This document shows, one piece after another, positions 48,398-60,099 of a stretch of DNA of 64,000 nt. Below the pieces are notes generated by a model. It had not been told where the DNA came from and searched no databases. It saw only the letters and a program-made list of their open reading frames with translations. The DNA comes from Pontederia crassipes (taxonomy: Eukaryota; Streptophyta; Magnoliopsida; Commelinales; Pontederiaceae). The stretch lies in assembly GCA_030549335.1 (NCBI GenBank), contig CM060189.1:31209001-31273000 (forward strand), written 5' to 3'. Every line of letters begins with the position of its first letter. Position 1 is the stretch's first letter. A program made the position numbers and the translations under genes.

Positions 48398-50255
48398 ATG
48401 TTTATGAAATTATATTTTACTGCAAGATTGGATGTAACTTAATTAATTAATAATTGCGCAAACAAAGTGCCGACTCGAGAGTAAAACTGATCAATTCATG
48501 ACGTACTTGTGGTCAATCATTTACTTAGGGTCCCATAATTTTTTGTCAATGCATTGATTTGTTAATAAGGAAGAAACATATTTTATTAGAAGAATATAGA
48601 CAAAGAAAAATAGGTAAAAAAAATTTGTGTCTTTTCGCTAATAAGAATCAAACTTAACCAAGAATTAAGACATATGTTACGTATGACGTACCTTAATTTT
48701 TAATTGCTATGTTAATTGCTAATGATGTCAAGTTATCAGATACTTATTATTTTATTTTAAAATTAAATTTATCCTCATATTTTTCCATTACTTCTGAATA
48801 AAAAATATTGGTATAATTTCAATTTAGCGGTGGTTCTCGTTTTCTGTTTACTTTTCCCTTTAACAAATAATTAACAATACTAAGACTAATTTTCTTATGA
48901 TGCATAAATAAAGTTACATACAAGTTAAAGAATAGGAGACGTTTACAATAGGTTCATCAACTTATAGTATAACAAAATTTTACCATCACAATAAATCGAT
49001 TGACTTACTTTGAACGGTGAAACTTGTAGCTACCTACGTACACTAATTGATTTTTGAAAATTTAATCATAAAGTTGAACGTAAACACATAATATTATTTT
49101 TTTAAAAAAAAGCATAATATAATTCAAACTTTAGATCTTCAAAGGTGTTACAGACGCTGAATGCATGTCGCAAGGCATGACGTTCTAACACAAAATTTAT
49201 TCATATTTGGATAATTAAAAAAAAGTGGCTATTGGCCAGCCGGAATAACCCGAGATGAGATACAAATGAGAATTTTAGATGGGGCATCTTTCCTTTAATC
49301 TATAGCATTTTAAATTCTGGACTCATTCCTCAACGAGAGAAAAAAAATTCATAATTTTAAGAAATACAAATAATACATTTAATGAAAAAAAAAGTTCACT
49401 TCATGATCTAAATTCCAATAATAATTTTAGTCAAACCCCTAATAATAAAAACACAAAGTATTGGTTAAGTTTTCAAAAATAAATTACTTTTGTTGCAGAA
49501 GCACAAGTACTATCTGTCCAACATAACGAACAAATGGACCATAATGGAATATTTATGTCTAGCTACTTGATTAGTATGCAACATCGTTTTAACATGCGTA
49601 ATTTAATTACAATTTATGAAAATTCTTCACAGTCCTCCAACTTTAATTATTTTACGTAATTCAATATTTTAAAACGTGACTTTTATAAGTAAAAATAACA
49701 ACATATATAATCAATAATTTGAAGGAAGAATCTATTTTAATCGATAAAATTAGATGAAACTTGTAAAATAACTAAAGTCGAAGAACTAGTTACGCAAAAT
49801 TAAAAGAAGAGTTCGAAGACAAAGTAAATTAATATTGGTCCCAAAGTTGGAGTACAATGTATGCAAATTATCCCTTTGATCTTGATACGAGAACATATAT
49901 AATAGAGGAATAAGCATGTCAAGGATATTAAATGTTGTTATATATCCAATATCTCCATCGCCATAAAATCTATCTTTGGATTTCACTACTATATATATAT
50001 ATACCTCTTCATCTGGATACATATAGTTTTCAGAACAAGCTGGAATTTTGGAGTTTGGCGGAGACAAGAAACTTAAATGCACGAACTAATTAAAAGTGCT
50101 GCCTCTCATGGCCAAATCCCCACATAACACGTCGACTCGTCTTGTAGGCATTATTCATTTCTGAAAAGCCCCTTCGACTCACCTTGGGACCTTTCCTGGT
50201 CCTACTGCCTTCATCTCTTCTAGTATCAAGTGTGCTGAGCATTAATGATTCTTTT
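48398..50255. other. AT-rich gene-free region
   Basis: No credible gene, RNA or named repeat. A short TA run lies at 49990-50002. Confidence 0.55.
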
Positions 50256-50259
50256 TCCT

Positions 50260-50301
50260 TATATATATATATATATATGATGATGATGATGATGATGATG
50301 A
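50260..50301. repeat. (AT)n-(GAT)n compound microsatellite
   Basis: About nine AT units followed by about eight GAT units. Confidence 0.95.
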
Positions 50302-51883
50302 GTGTGTGTGACAGGTCTTGTGTAAGGACCAGATCAGGACGGTCCCAAATTTTGTGGGCAGGATGCATGCATCAATTAATGGAAGGTGTACGTCCAGAAA
50401 GACAAAAGCCATGCATGCACCATTTGCCATGGCAGCAGATGCAGACGCACTGCACTCCACGCAGTGATTGAACTGCGGGAGGGAGAGCCAAAACAGCTGC
50501 ATGACAACTCCCCCTCCACCACTACTACTACTACTACGTGGTACCGCAAATGCATGCGCCACAACATGTACAGTGATGAATTTATAAGGTGGCCAAGGAC
50601 GACATGCATCATGCCATATGCACCCAAATTTTGGTGGTTCCCCCCATTTGATAAAGTGCATGCCATGAGGAATGGCCACTCGCCATTTTCTTAATGTCTA
50701 TTTTGTGAGATGTGCATAAGTTTGCCCAATAACTGGGAGATTTGTCTAATGATAATGGTCAATTAATTAATGATATGTCTAATTATCTATTAATTGAATC
50801 GTATGAGTAACGGTCAAGATATACCTTTCTGCTTGAGTTCGAACATTGAATTAGTCTATTAATTATTGTTAATAGATGAGTTTACTGCGGCTTGTTAATT
50901 GTTAGCCTATTAATTATTCTTTTCATGACTGACGCATGCAGTAGATAAGGGGCCTGATATTTATCATTTTATGTTAATGCGGACGGTTTTGATAACTTGA
51001 ATTTGGGACAGCTATTGGAAAACATTAAAAAAATTAGTTTGTTATTTTTATAAAGGTGATATTATTGCTGCTTCATTATTAATGTCATTTTATTTTCTCT
51101 CACAAAGATTTTTAAAAAATGTATCCATGACTCATAAATAAGTTTTTGTTTATAAAACAGAGATTTGATTTATACCGTGTCTTTTATATCTATTACCATC
51201 CTTTCGACTCTTCAAAGTTTTCCCAAGAAAAAAGTCTCAATCTTTCTATTACTTGTAATGGAATATTTAGGAAATTTCCAAGCATAGTTACGAGCATTCT
51301 TATTGGATTGGGACTTTTTTCCTACATTTTAAATACTATTTACATCTATCAAATTTAGTTGCACCGTTCGGTAGAGTTTGTCTATTTTTAATGCATTTTC
51401 CTTGCAAGACTTGAGAATTTGTATGCATACAATTAATTTTTTTTGGTTATATCGTTGATAAATTGATTTATAGGTGTCGCACTTTTTTTCCCATCCCAGC
51501 CTCCCAGGGATATATATGTTGTGATAGGATACGTTTATTTTAACCTAAAAGCATATGATAAATGCCTCCAACGTCTACACCTCGTCAAGTGGAAAAGATT
51601 GACCTTTTTTTGGGGGGAATTTGTCATTCTCTTTTTAAAATATAAAAGAGATCAAAAAATTCAAAATGCTAAGTTAATTAGTCTAATTCAAATTTTATGG
51701 AATTGGAATAGTTCAAATTTTAACATAATATTTTTAATTTATATTATAGACAAGAGACCAGCACAATGTTTTATTAAAATTAAATACTTACATGACATTA
51801 CACAACAGAATTTGTATGACTTTACTATCACTTTATTTAAACTAAAGTCCCTTTTCTAAGTCACTTCTTCTCCTTCATTGTGT
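50302..51883. other. Gene-free region with a GC-balanced patch
   Basis: 50300-50690 has balanced composition, many ATGCATGC words and a (CTA)n run at 50520-50536. Frames exist on both strands, but none resembles a family. The rest is AT-rich and empty. Confidence 0.4.
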
Positions 51884-52755
51884 TTAGATGAAATTTTTTT
51901 GCTAGAACTTTCCAAACACCCTTTCCAAGTTCTCGTCGTACGTGTAAGAGAAAAAGTTCTCATGCGAGAACTTCACACGATGCTCGAACTTCCCCACGAA
52001 TAGTTCTCTCTCCTTCTTCCCTCTCCATGTCAAGTCCCCCCACAGATCCGCCTCCTTCCCCCATCTGCTTATGCTTCTACTGATCGACTATGTCGAACAA
52101 TTCTAGGGACCATAACCGCACCCGGAGACCCTGATGCTAGGGATCGACTGTCGGAGACCTTGACGCTCGTCTACTTCCCTCGCATCAATGGGAACCTCCT
52201 CGAGGTGAATGGGGCGAAGGTCCCAGCTGAGGCGCCCGCAATTGTGCCCCTCCACCATGTCCGGCTCCCAGAGGAGGAGGAAGCAGAGGCATTGTACGTG
52301 ATCACAAATGGCATGCTGGCCAGGGAAGAGAAAGGGTCTTTGGCTCTCTACTTTCTTCTCCTCCTCCCTCCTCTTCCCTTTCATTTACCCGATGTCGGCT
52401 CTCCACCTCTGCTGTCCAGATTCCTCCTTCGCCGCCACCGTCGGAACTTCTTTCCACCATCATCGCACTCTTTCTTGTCGTTGCTCCGCCGAAGATGGTC
52501 TGCTGCCGAAGTGCGCATGGAGCCCTCTCTTGAGGAGTCAATTGCTTGGCTCGCTACTTTTGTTCGGCGTCGCCGGCAGTCCAAGAGGATTCGCGATTGC
52601 GGCGGATAGGGTAGACTTCATGGCGGAGGGGGGAGACAAGTTCTTGTTGATGAGGATTTTGATCCAAACGCTTGACAGAACTTACATGTCTTGTCAATAA
52701 GTTTCAAGAACATTGGAGAACTAAAGTTTCCTAATCCAAACATAGCCTTTGGGTA
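51884..52755. mobile_element. Possible non-autonomous DNA transposon with a GC-rich interior
   Basis: The left edge TTGTGTTTAGATGAAA and the inverted right edge GGCTATGTTTGGATTAGG resemble each other and the usual TGTTTGGA ends of plant miniature elements. The interior from about 51950 to 52620 is abruptly GC-rich. I could not find a clean target duplication. An alternative is a decayed gene or captured gene piece. Confidence 0.3.
52085..52340 (+). other. Unidentified coding-like segment
   Basis: The plus frame reads LTLVYFPRINGNLLEVNGAK, VPAEAPAIVPLHHVRLPEEE and EAEALYVITNGMLAREEKG, then dissolves into low-complexity sequence. Composition looks protein-like and hydrophobic residues alternate as in beta strands, but I know no match. 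There is no supported start codon or splice site. It may be a captured gene fragment. Confidence 0.3.
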
Positions 52756-54629
52756 TGGAGGTAGAAGACAACTCATGAACTTCTTTTTCCCAAAAAAAGA
52801 AGCACATATCTTTAATCAAATAGTGGTTGAATTGATGATGAAGAAAGAAAACTCTTATTGAAGAAAAGTTAGATTCTTTTATGTTCTTCCCTCGTCAAAT
52901 GGGATGAATAGGAAATAATTGATTGATTTCCCTCGTTATAATCAGCTATAAAATTCGGGGGACTCGAATTAATCGAAACGTGGTAATTTTAATTACTATC
53001 CAACAGCTCCCCCGGACACTATAATAATAATTATAATAATAAAAAAGTGAGGTTCCACGTTTTTCCCGAAAGAAAAGAGCCACGAATCTACAAGATAACT
53101 CTCCAACAATCATTACCTTTTTCCCTTCCAATGATAATATTTTGGAAAGGCAAAGTGCTTTTCAACGAATTAAAGTTGGAATCGTGTACCCCATCAAAGT
53201 ATTAATCAACCGATATTGATTCATCATTTTTTTATTATAGATTTTCGAATATATCTTTCTTCTAACTTAATGTTTATCAAACTATGAGAGTCGAGAGTTG
53301 AGTTCCAAGACGAATGCTAGTTGTATCGAATTCGAATCTTGGAGTCATTGATCAATAAATAAATTATTGTTGTTTTATTTTTTCGATTTCAAATTATTCG
53401 GACACTAGCAATATCGCAAATCGAAGACCTTCTGTGAATCCGGATCGGCGTCCCAAAAAACTACAAGTAATTAATCAGTAATCCTTTGAATCCTTTGAAC
53501 CACATTGGAGTTTCATTGCTTAGTGTCCACGATCTATGTGCTTGGTAAATGATACATATTTACAGCCTTTCAAGATTTGCGCCCAACCCTTTGAAATGTG
53601 AAATCACTATTCGAAAGCGACTTTGGTAAGTGAAGAAATATAACTCTTCATGAACAATTATTTTAGGTTAGTAATGAATAATGAATCACGTGATGAGTGG
53701 TGCAAGGGTGAACATGATTAATCCTTTAATGAAACCAAATGATCCGATTACCTAAAATCGAATTGTCCATTTCAATTTTGATTCAGTTAATGAACAATTA
53801 TGTAATTGAACAGTTGTCGGTAAAACAATTACCAAGAATTTGATAAAAAGAAACAAATCATCTCAAAATCAAAATAGTTATTATCATTATTGCTGCTATT
53901 ATTACTTCTTCTTTTTTCACAATGTTTTTTTCTTCTTCTTTAATACATCTCTACTTTTTTATTGCGAAATCTTTTGCTTCCTTATCCTTTTACGAACCAA
54001 GTTTTTCCCAACTTCATGATATGATAAAGTTATCTTCTCATTATGCGTTTTTTGTTTATAAATTCAAGACTAATAAACGAGATAAAACTTTGAGAGTATG
54101 CTTTTTTTTCTTCACTTGGATAAATGGATTAATTCACCAAACCTATAATATTGGTTAACCAAGATCAGTTAACCAAAACTTTTTATCCGGGTCCTATTTT
54201 GTTTTGATTCAATTGATTAACCAAATTATCAGTTGATGAGGCGACGATACAAGAAGAATGAACTATTTGAGGAATCTTGGTGTGCATATTATGCCTTAGT
54301 TTTTGGTTGGGCATAAAAGCTGAGAAGTATTTGTGTCCTATTTTATAACTAAATCACCCAACTTTAGATTCAAAACCACCACGGTCATAATTGACACTAA
54401 GAACAAATCCTTTACGGGGAGGGTTGAAACGATCACGAGGATAACTATATATGAGAACTTTTGAACCAGTTAACACTATACACTCAGCATGATGGGGGAT
54501 GAACAGAAAAATGAAATAATGTTGTCCGACGTGTTAAGTGGAAGTCACAATTCTTTGTATCTGTCAACAAGTTGGCCACGAGATCTCCAAACGGCCAAAT
54601 TGATATCAACACTGAGGAGAATGAAAATT
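52756..54629. other. AT-rich spacer downstream of the protease gene
   Basis: No gene seen. Near 53335 GAATTCGAATCTTGG resembles a B-box but has no clear partner. The part nearest 54630 should be the 3' UTR of the minus-strand protease gene. Confidence 0.5.
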
Positions 54630-57600
54630 TCACCTTGGCCTTCCTACTCCGTAAGCTCCAGGAAGGAAGGCATGCTCCTCGATAGCTTCTGATGCAACTT
54701 CTCTTAGCTTCTTCGCACGAGAGCGAGTCATGGGACCATCAGAGACAACAGGATCATCTCCGAAGTTTGCATCCTGTTGCTTGGATTCCTGTTCCAGCTC
54801 CATGTCATCACCCTTAAGATCGCATCCGGATTTAGCATCTGCCGATTTGATATCATAGTTGCTGCACCAAACACAGAGGAAAGATTAATTGAGCCTTCTA
54901 AGATGTTGCTTGATTTATGTTTCGAATATGATGGCAACACTCGGGAAATATCAACCAATTATTAAATTAAATCTCCCATCCACCCATAACAGAGAATTAT
55001 CCTCAACAAACAAATCGAAAACAACAAAAAGTTAACTCCACACGGCTGAAAATCTTGATTCCTTAATATTTCTTATAGAAATTTCAAGAAACAAAAAATA
55101 CAATTTATCTCTTTCAAACTAATTTCTCTTTTTTTCTTGGAGGGGTCAAACTATCTTTTTTTACTATGTAAAATCACAGAGGTGCAAAGGTTATAAAACT
55201 TGTGCATTTGCAAGAAAGAGGCTATGATACTGATGAAGGAAGGGACATACTTGAAAAAAGAATGAACTTCTTTCCTGAAACCTTCCAGGTCCTCTAAACT
55301 AAACCAGTCGTTGTTAAGCTGAACATCGAATAAGAGCTGTTGTAAATGAAATTCATTGTGTTCAAAATTACAAAACCATTCTAGAAAAGAAACTTACGAA
55401 ATAGGGATATTCATCTTGAACAAATTGTTTTGGAGCACGTTCCATAAAAAGATTCATAAAGTATAGGACAAATGTCCCGCATTCCTCACCATTTGTTTGT
55501 TGTGGCACCTATAAAAACCTGTTAATATCACATTCAAAATTAAGAAAGAATCACTTATTCAGAGAAGTAATAAATTAATTAATACAACCTTTGGTATCAG
55601 AAGTGGAATTTTAGATAAAGTCTCTTTGTTATGCTTTCTTCCTTCAGTGGTATAGATGTCAAGCACAAATCTGGAAGACGAAGACGCATTCAGTTCAGGA
55701 CCTAACTTTGGCAAAGATACCAAGTTTGCAGGATGGAAAGCAAGAAACTATGGCACCTTCTTATATTTGGCTCTAGTCTCTTAGGATCCAAACTTTGAAG
55801 TGAATCAAGTAACAACATGCAGGGTTTTCCAGACTTTGATTGTTGGCTTTGACCAAAATGACACAAGATTAACAGATTCCAGTGTCTCCTATTAGTAGAA
55901 AATATAATAGATGATGTGTCAAGCTTCAGAACATGAGAACAACAAATTCAGCATTCATGAAAAGGAAGACACCCACCAGCAAATAATGGGAACAAATACA
56001 TATCTTTTCGAGAATATTTTTTTGTTTTTGATCCACTTGAGTACCTTTGCTTTTGTTGTTTCCTCTAGATACAAGGAAAACCATAGACAATCAAGATATG
56101 CACTGGACCTTCTTTTTTCTTCTGGAAACCTGTCCCATAGACCTCTATGGAAGAAAAAAAATATTTTTCAAAATGCATAATTAGATAAAAAGAAGTCTGA
56201 CATATAATGCATGATTAACTCACTCCAAATAGGACTGAAACACATTGGTGTCTAACTTTTTATCACTTTGGGATTTGATTCTTCTGCCATTTCTAAGCCT
56301 CTTAGAGGTTTGGCACCGAAGCAAATCCAGATAACATGTCTCAGAACTTTTTTCCTGAGAAGTGCATCCCTCAGAATTGTAAGAGTTCCTTGACCTTTTG
56401 CTTGTTATTCTTAATGATCTCTTGAATTTTTCCTGTTTCCATGCTAAAAAAACAGAAAAATATATAAGTCTTACATTATCAATATTGATGAGAATTATTG
56501 TCATTTATGAAATGATAGTCTTCCTTGAAAAAAAAAACTATACAACAACAACAACAAAGCCTTATCCCACTAGGTGGGGTCGGCTACATACGACGCCATT
56601 CCGCTCTATTAGTAACCAAACCTTTCGATATATTATTCACCAATAGATCTTGCTCTATTAGTTCGCCAAGTGTCCGCCTTAGCCTCCCTCTCCCTCTTTT
56701 AATCGGACTCCAGATTATTTAATCTACTCTTTTTACTGGCACATCTAATGGTCTTCTCTGAACATGACAAAACCATCTCAAACGATTCTCTACCATTTTC
56801 TCACTAATAGGAGCCACTCCGACTCGTTCACGTATATTGAAAAAAAAACTATACATTATCAAAAAGGGACATAGTTTTTAGACAAATATAAGTCGTGTGA
56901 GTGTACCTCTCTAACTAAATCAGAACAATAATATAATTAACAAAATTAGATAAAAAATATTATAATAATATCTCTAACTAATTCGATATAGCTAATTATA
57001 ACAAATTACGACTAATGAAAATAATCTATCTACATGTAAATTTATCCAATTTACAAGGAGAAAAAACCAAGAATAACGATCCCATGCCCCATGTGTCTAT
57101 TCGTACTACATATTAAAAAGTTATATAACAATAAGAATTCACTTATTGATACACTTGCTTTAGTCTCACATTTGGAACTTACAACATAGATATAGAGAAA
57201 AAGGACTTTAAGACAAGGAGGGCAGGTAATGTTTGGGGATAATTATTTAAATGGATTCGATCCATCAACAATAAGGCTCGTGCCCAAGTTAGAGGCCCCT
57301 TCTACTCAAATAACTATATCAAACAAACTTGAAATGCATAATTTATATAGACTATTAAAGAGAGTGCCATTAATGTTCATTTTACAACAAACAACAACAA
57401 AGCCTTATCCCACTAGGTGGGGTCGGCTACAATTTTACAATAAGTGATGACAATTTTACAATAATGTTCATTTTACAATTTTAACTAAATTATTCTACAA
57501 TTTTATCATTAAATAAAGTTTCATTAATGTTAACTCTACACTTTAACTAAATGATGACAATAAGTGAAAACTACCTAAAATAATTAACAAATTACAGGTG

Positions 57601-59802
57601 AAATACAAGTATTTATATATATTTTCTTGAAGAAGTATTTATGTATATTAAAAGAAATAGCATAGTTCTTAATGATAATTAAACTCTGATAAGAAGACAA
57701 ATGATATTCTATCATGTATATATTATGTTGGGAATAGAACATCGAGGATCGATGAATAATCAAAACAACGAAAGAAAGAGAAGATGAACACAGAGATTTA
57801 ACGTGGTAAAACTCTCTTGATCAGTGTGAACAAGAGAGAAACATCCACGGGCAAGGGAGGCCGCCACCATGAATTTCACTATGAGCCAAAAGAGAGAGTA
57901 CATCATATAAAATCCTAACCCTCATATATAAAGGTCCATACCGCGGGGGGCCCCGCACCCCCACGAGAATCAGTGGCGGGCTACGGGCTTGGGCCTAACG
58001 GCCCAAGCCCTTCGCTTCCGCCACATATCCTCATTTTTTCTTCTCATTTTTTTTTCTTTTCTTTCATAATTTTGGGTACAAGGTATATAATTCAAATCAC
58101 ATCAACATATTATATAAATATTATTACAAAAATATATGATATTTAATACTAATTATGGTATCTTGTATCATATTTATTAAATAATCAGATATAAAACTAT
58201 ATATATAAAGTATCTAGTACATGATGAGAAGAAGACAAGTGTTGTATTCATTTGTTGTGATGTACTGATGTGTTTATCACAATAATATAATATTATAATA
58301 AGATATTTTAAATAATAAACGAATAGCGATATTAGTTATTTCGGTCTCACATTTGGAGCTCACATCATGAACTGAGAGGAGACTTTATAAGAGATGGAGA
58401 ATGTGCAGTACAGGGAGAGGGATTTTGATATTTGTGTTTTATAAGATGCACAAAATAAAACTAATAAGCCATTATAATGAAACCCTCAGCGGTTCAGGAA
58501 ATGATTATGAACACAGAAAAGTTTACAATTGCATAGTTCAAAATTCTCAACAAATTCGAGCAAATATCTGTCGTATCGAAAAAAAATTGACTTGAAACTT
58601 CACTCACCACATAGAAAAATTGATAAAGAAAACAACAGAAAGAAATAAAAAGATCCAATGATCACCCATTGGGACCAAAATTATACAAGAAAAAACCATT
58701 GATCCTATAAATCAAATGATCCCATGGTGAAAAAATATGGGATCAAAGCTACATTCCCATCTAAGAGAGACAAAAGTTCGAAGTTAAAAAAAAAACTAAA
58801 TCAACAAAATTGCATTGCTCCCATGTTTAATGGAACAAAATGTACAAAGAAACAAGGGATTGGATAAAATTTACCAGGAATTTCTTCTGACTCCTTCTGA
58901 GCCTGTGATCGCAACTCCATGCTATGTTGCGGTTTTCTTTGAGCACTTTTTCTTGTTTCACTAATCCGTTGGCGATTTTCCTCTTCAGTTACACAAATGA
59001 TTTCGGAACCTGATTGAGAACATCATTCCCATGTACCAACTAGGTCGTGGTTTGATCCATCTTTACTGAATTGAATCAAAATATTATTAAAATAGTCCTA
59101 TGTAACAGAAAAGTATACACAAAATTACTTTAAAATAATCTATTAATAACCAATATCAATCAAAATTATTACTTTATAACATTCTTATATAAAATTGAAG
59201 TACAACAACTATCAAACACAAACTTCAAAGTTACAACAAAAATGAATAAGTTGCAAATAATTCATTCACAAAAGCTATAGATATTAAAACAATTCAGCAA
59301 ACAACGGTACCAAATTTCATGAAATGTTAAACAAGCCCTACAAATATTTTAAAGCACGCAGCATAATTTATATGTCCGTTTATAACAACACTCTCTATCA
59401 ATGTTGTGTGATCTTGTTACTGAACATCCAATCCTCCATCTGTATTGATTTAGCAGAGAAATCAGAGAACTTGAAACGAGCAAAGGTTCCCTGTAAACAA
59501 CAACAACAAAGCCTTATACGACGCCATATTCATTGATCCATATTCATGAGATTCGACAGGATTTTACACTGACTATCGGGGCTAACACAACCCTCATCCT
59601 AGCAAAGGTTCACTGTAAACATCCCTTAAAAAAGGGTCTTAAAGCACAGATTCAGTAAAAAAAATCCACTTTGTATACCTCGGCTGCAAAAGCGGAGAAT
59701 GGATCGTATACCTTGCTTTGCAGGCTGTCTGACGTTGCGTGATAGGCTGTGGGGAGGTCGGCGCGAGGAGCCGCCGATCGAATGCAAGGGCGATGATGGC
59801 AT
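54630..59802 (-). CDS. Ulp1/C48 SUMO-protease-like protein (9 exons, 418 aa)
   Basis: Minus-strand exons: 59712-59802, 58875-59009, 56224-56443, 55977-56144, 55757-55888, 55589-55670, 55398-55508, 55251-55336, 54630-54861. Junctions are GT-AG and phases close to 1257 nt. C48 cysteine proteases remove SUMO or related tags from proteins. The fold's landmarks are present: GLWDRFPEEKR, FVPIICWRHWNLLILCHF with catalytic His207, CMLLLDSL with Asp233, VPQQTNGEECGTFVLYF with Gln280 and Cys286, then DWFSLEDLEGFRKEV. The catalytic core lies at about residues 149-341, behind a basic N-terminal region. Residues 342-418 form an acidic tail ending with DGPMTRSRAKKLREVASEA and more. It is shorter than plant ULP2-type enzymes and recalls the smaller FOST1-like group (from memory). 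The start Met (MPSSPLHSIGG) is the least certain point; the last exon is the next. Introns 1 and 2 hold LINE scraps and an LTR-like repeat. Confidence 0.87.
56525..56853 (-). mobile_element. RTE-type LINE, 5'-truncated, in the protease gene intron 2
   Basis: The element proper is 56543-56836, minus strand, flanked by target duplications TTG-A(9-10)-CTATA at 56525-56542 and 56837-56853. It ends in a (TTG)n tail, as RTE LINEs do. The minus strand encodes the end of the LINE polyprotein: GVAPISEKMVENRLRWF, HVQRRPLDVPVKRVD, GRGRLRRTLGELIEQDL and NRAEWRRM, with a stop or two. The long duplication with only one length difference shows true target-primed insertion. Confidence 0.9.
57388..57431 (-). 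mobile_element. 44-bp RTE-LINE tail insertion
   Basis: Only the last ~44 bp of the same LINE 3' end (CCCACTAGGTGGGGTCGGCT in plus-strand form, with the CAA tail). It lies between duplicated ATTTTACAA at 57379-57387 and 57432-57440. Probably an extremely short reverse-transcription product. Confidence 0.7.
57726..58025. repeat. Solo-LTR-like repeat
   Basis: Starts TGTTGGGAATAG and ends near CCGCCACA. It contains the phrase AGATTTAACGTGGT common in plant copia LTRs and, near the end, an inverted repeat GGGCTTGGGCC-TAAC-GGCCCAAGCCC. No internal retroelement sequence is attached. The flanks TATTA and TATCC agree only partly, so the exact borders are uncertain. Confidence 0.45.
59479..59620 (-). 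mobile_element. 102-bp RTE-LINE/SINE-like insertion with a 20-bp target duplication
   Basis: The element 59499-59600 carries the (TTG)n tail and the GGCGTCGTAT block on the minus strand. It is flanked by AGCAAAGGTTCCCTGTAAAC and AGCAAAGGTTCACTGTAAAC (59479-59498, 59601-59620; one mismatch). It lacks the CCCACTAGGTGGGGTCGGCT block of the other copies. Its 5' part has other LINE 3' sequence (GATAGTCAGTGTAAAATCC and more). Confidence 0.8.
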
Positions 59803-60080
59803 CAGCCGTCACCCGTCGGGGGCACAGCAAGGCAGGACGCCCGGCGGATAAGGCGGCGCCTGGCGTCTGACCTAGAGGAGGAGGCCTCCAGGCGCTTGGC
59901 GGAGAGGACCGCGAGCGAAGAGGCCAGTCCCTAAGCGGAGGTCGGCCGTCCACGGGCTTGGCGGAGCTCGCGGCGAGCAATGGCCGCGGACGGCGTCCCG
60001 ATCAACCTTCGCTTCGTCCCGGCGAACTACTCATCACGTTTGGTGAAATCGCGGCCAGGAAGACGGAGACGCGAAGTTTC

Positions 60081-60088
60081 TAGGGTTT
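60081..60088 (-). promoter_or_regulatory. Telo-box upstream of the protease gene
   Basis: The minus strand reads AAACCCTA 279 nt before the chosen ATG, at the edge of the GC-rich leader. Telo-boxes are common just at or after the start of transcription of plant housekeeping genes. Confidence 0.4.
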
Positions 60089-60099
60089 ACCACCCACCC

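Noticed and set aside
47622-48399. Ser/Arg-rich frames up to 159 residues in the GC-rich element
   Set aside because: All derive from the short tandem array and change with frame; the element has no recognisable protein.
50184-50694. Frames on both strands with plausible length (95-145 residues)
   Set aside because: Overlap each other, run into the microsatellite and match no family; no splice signals of note.
53330-53350. B-box-like GAATTCGAATCTTGG
   Set aside because: No A-box at the right distance and no tail; likely chance.
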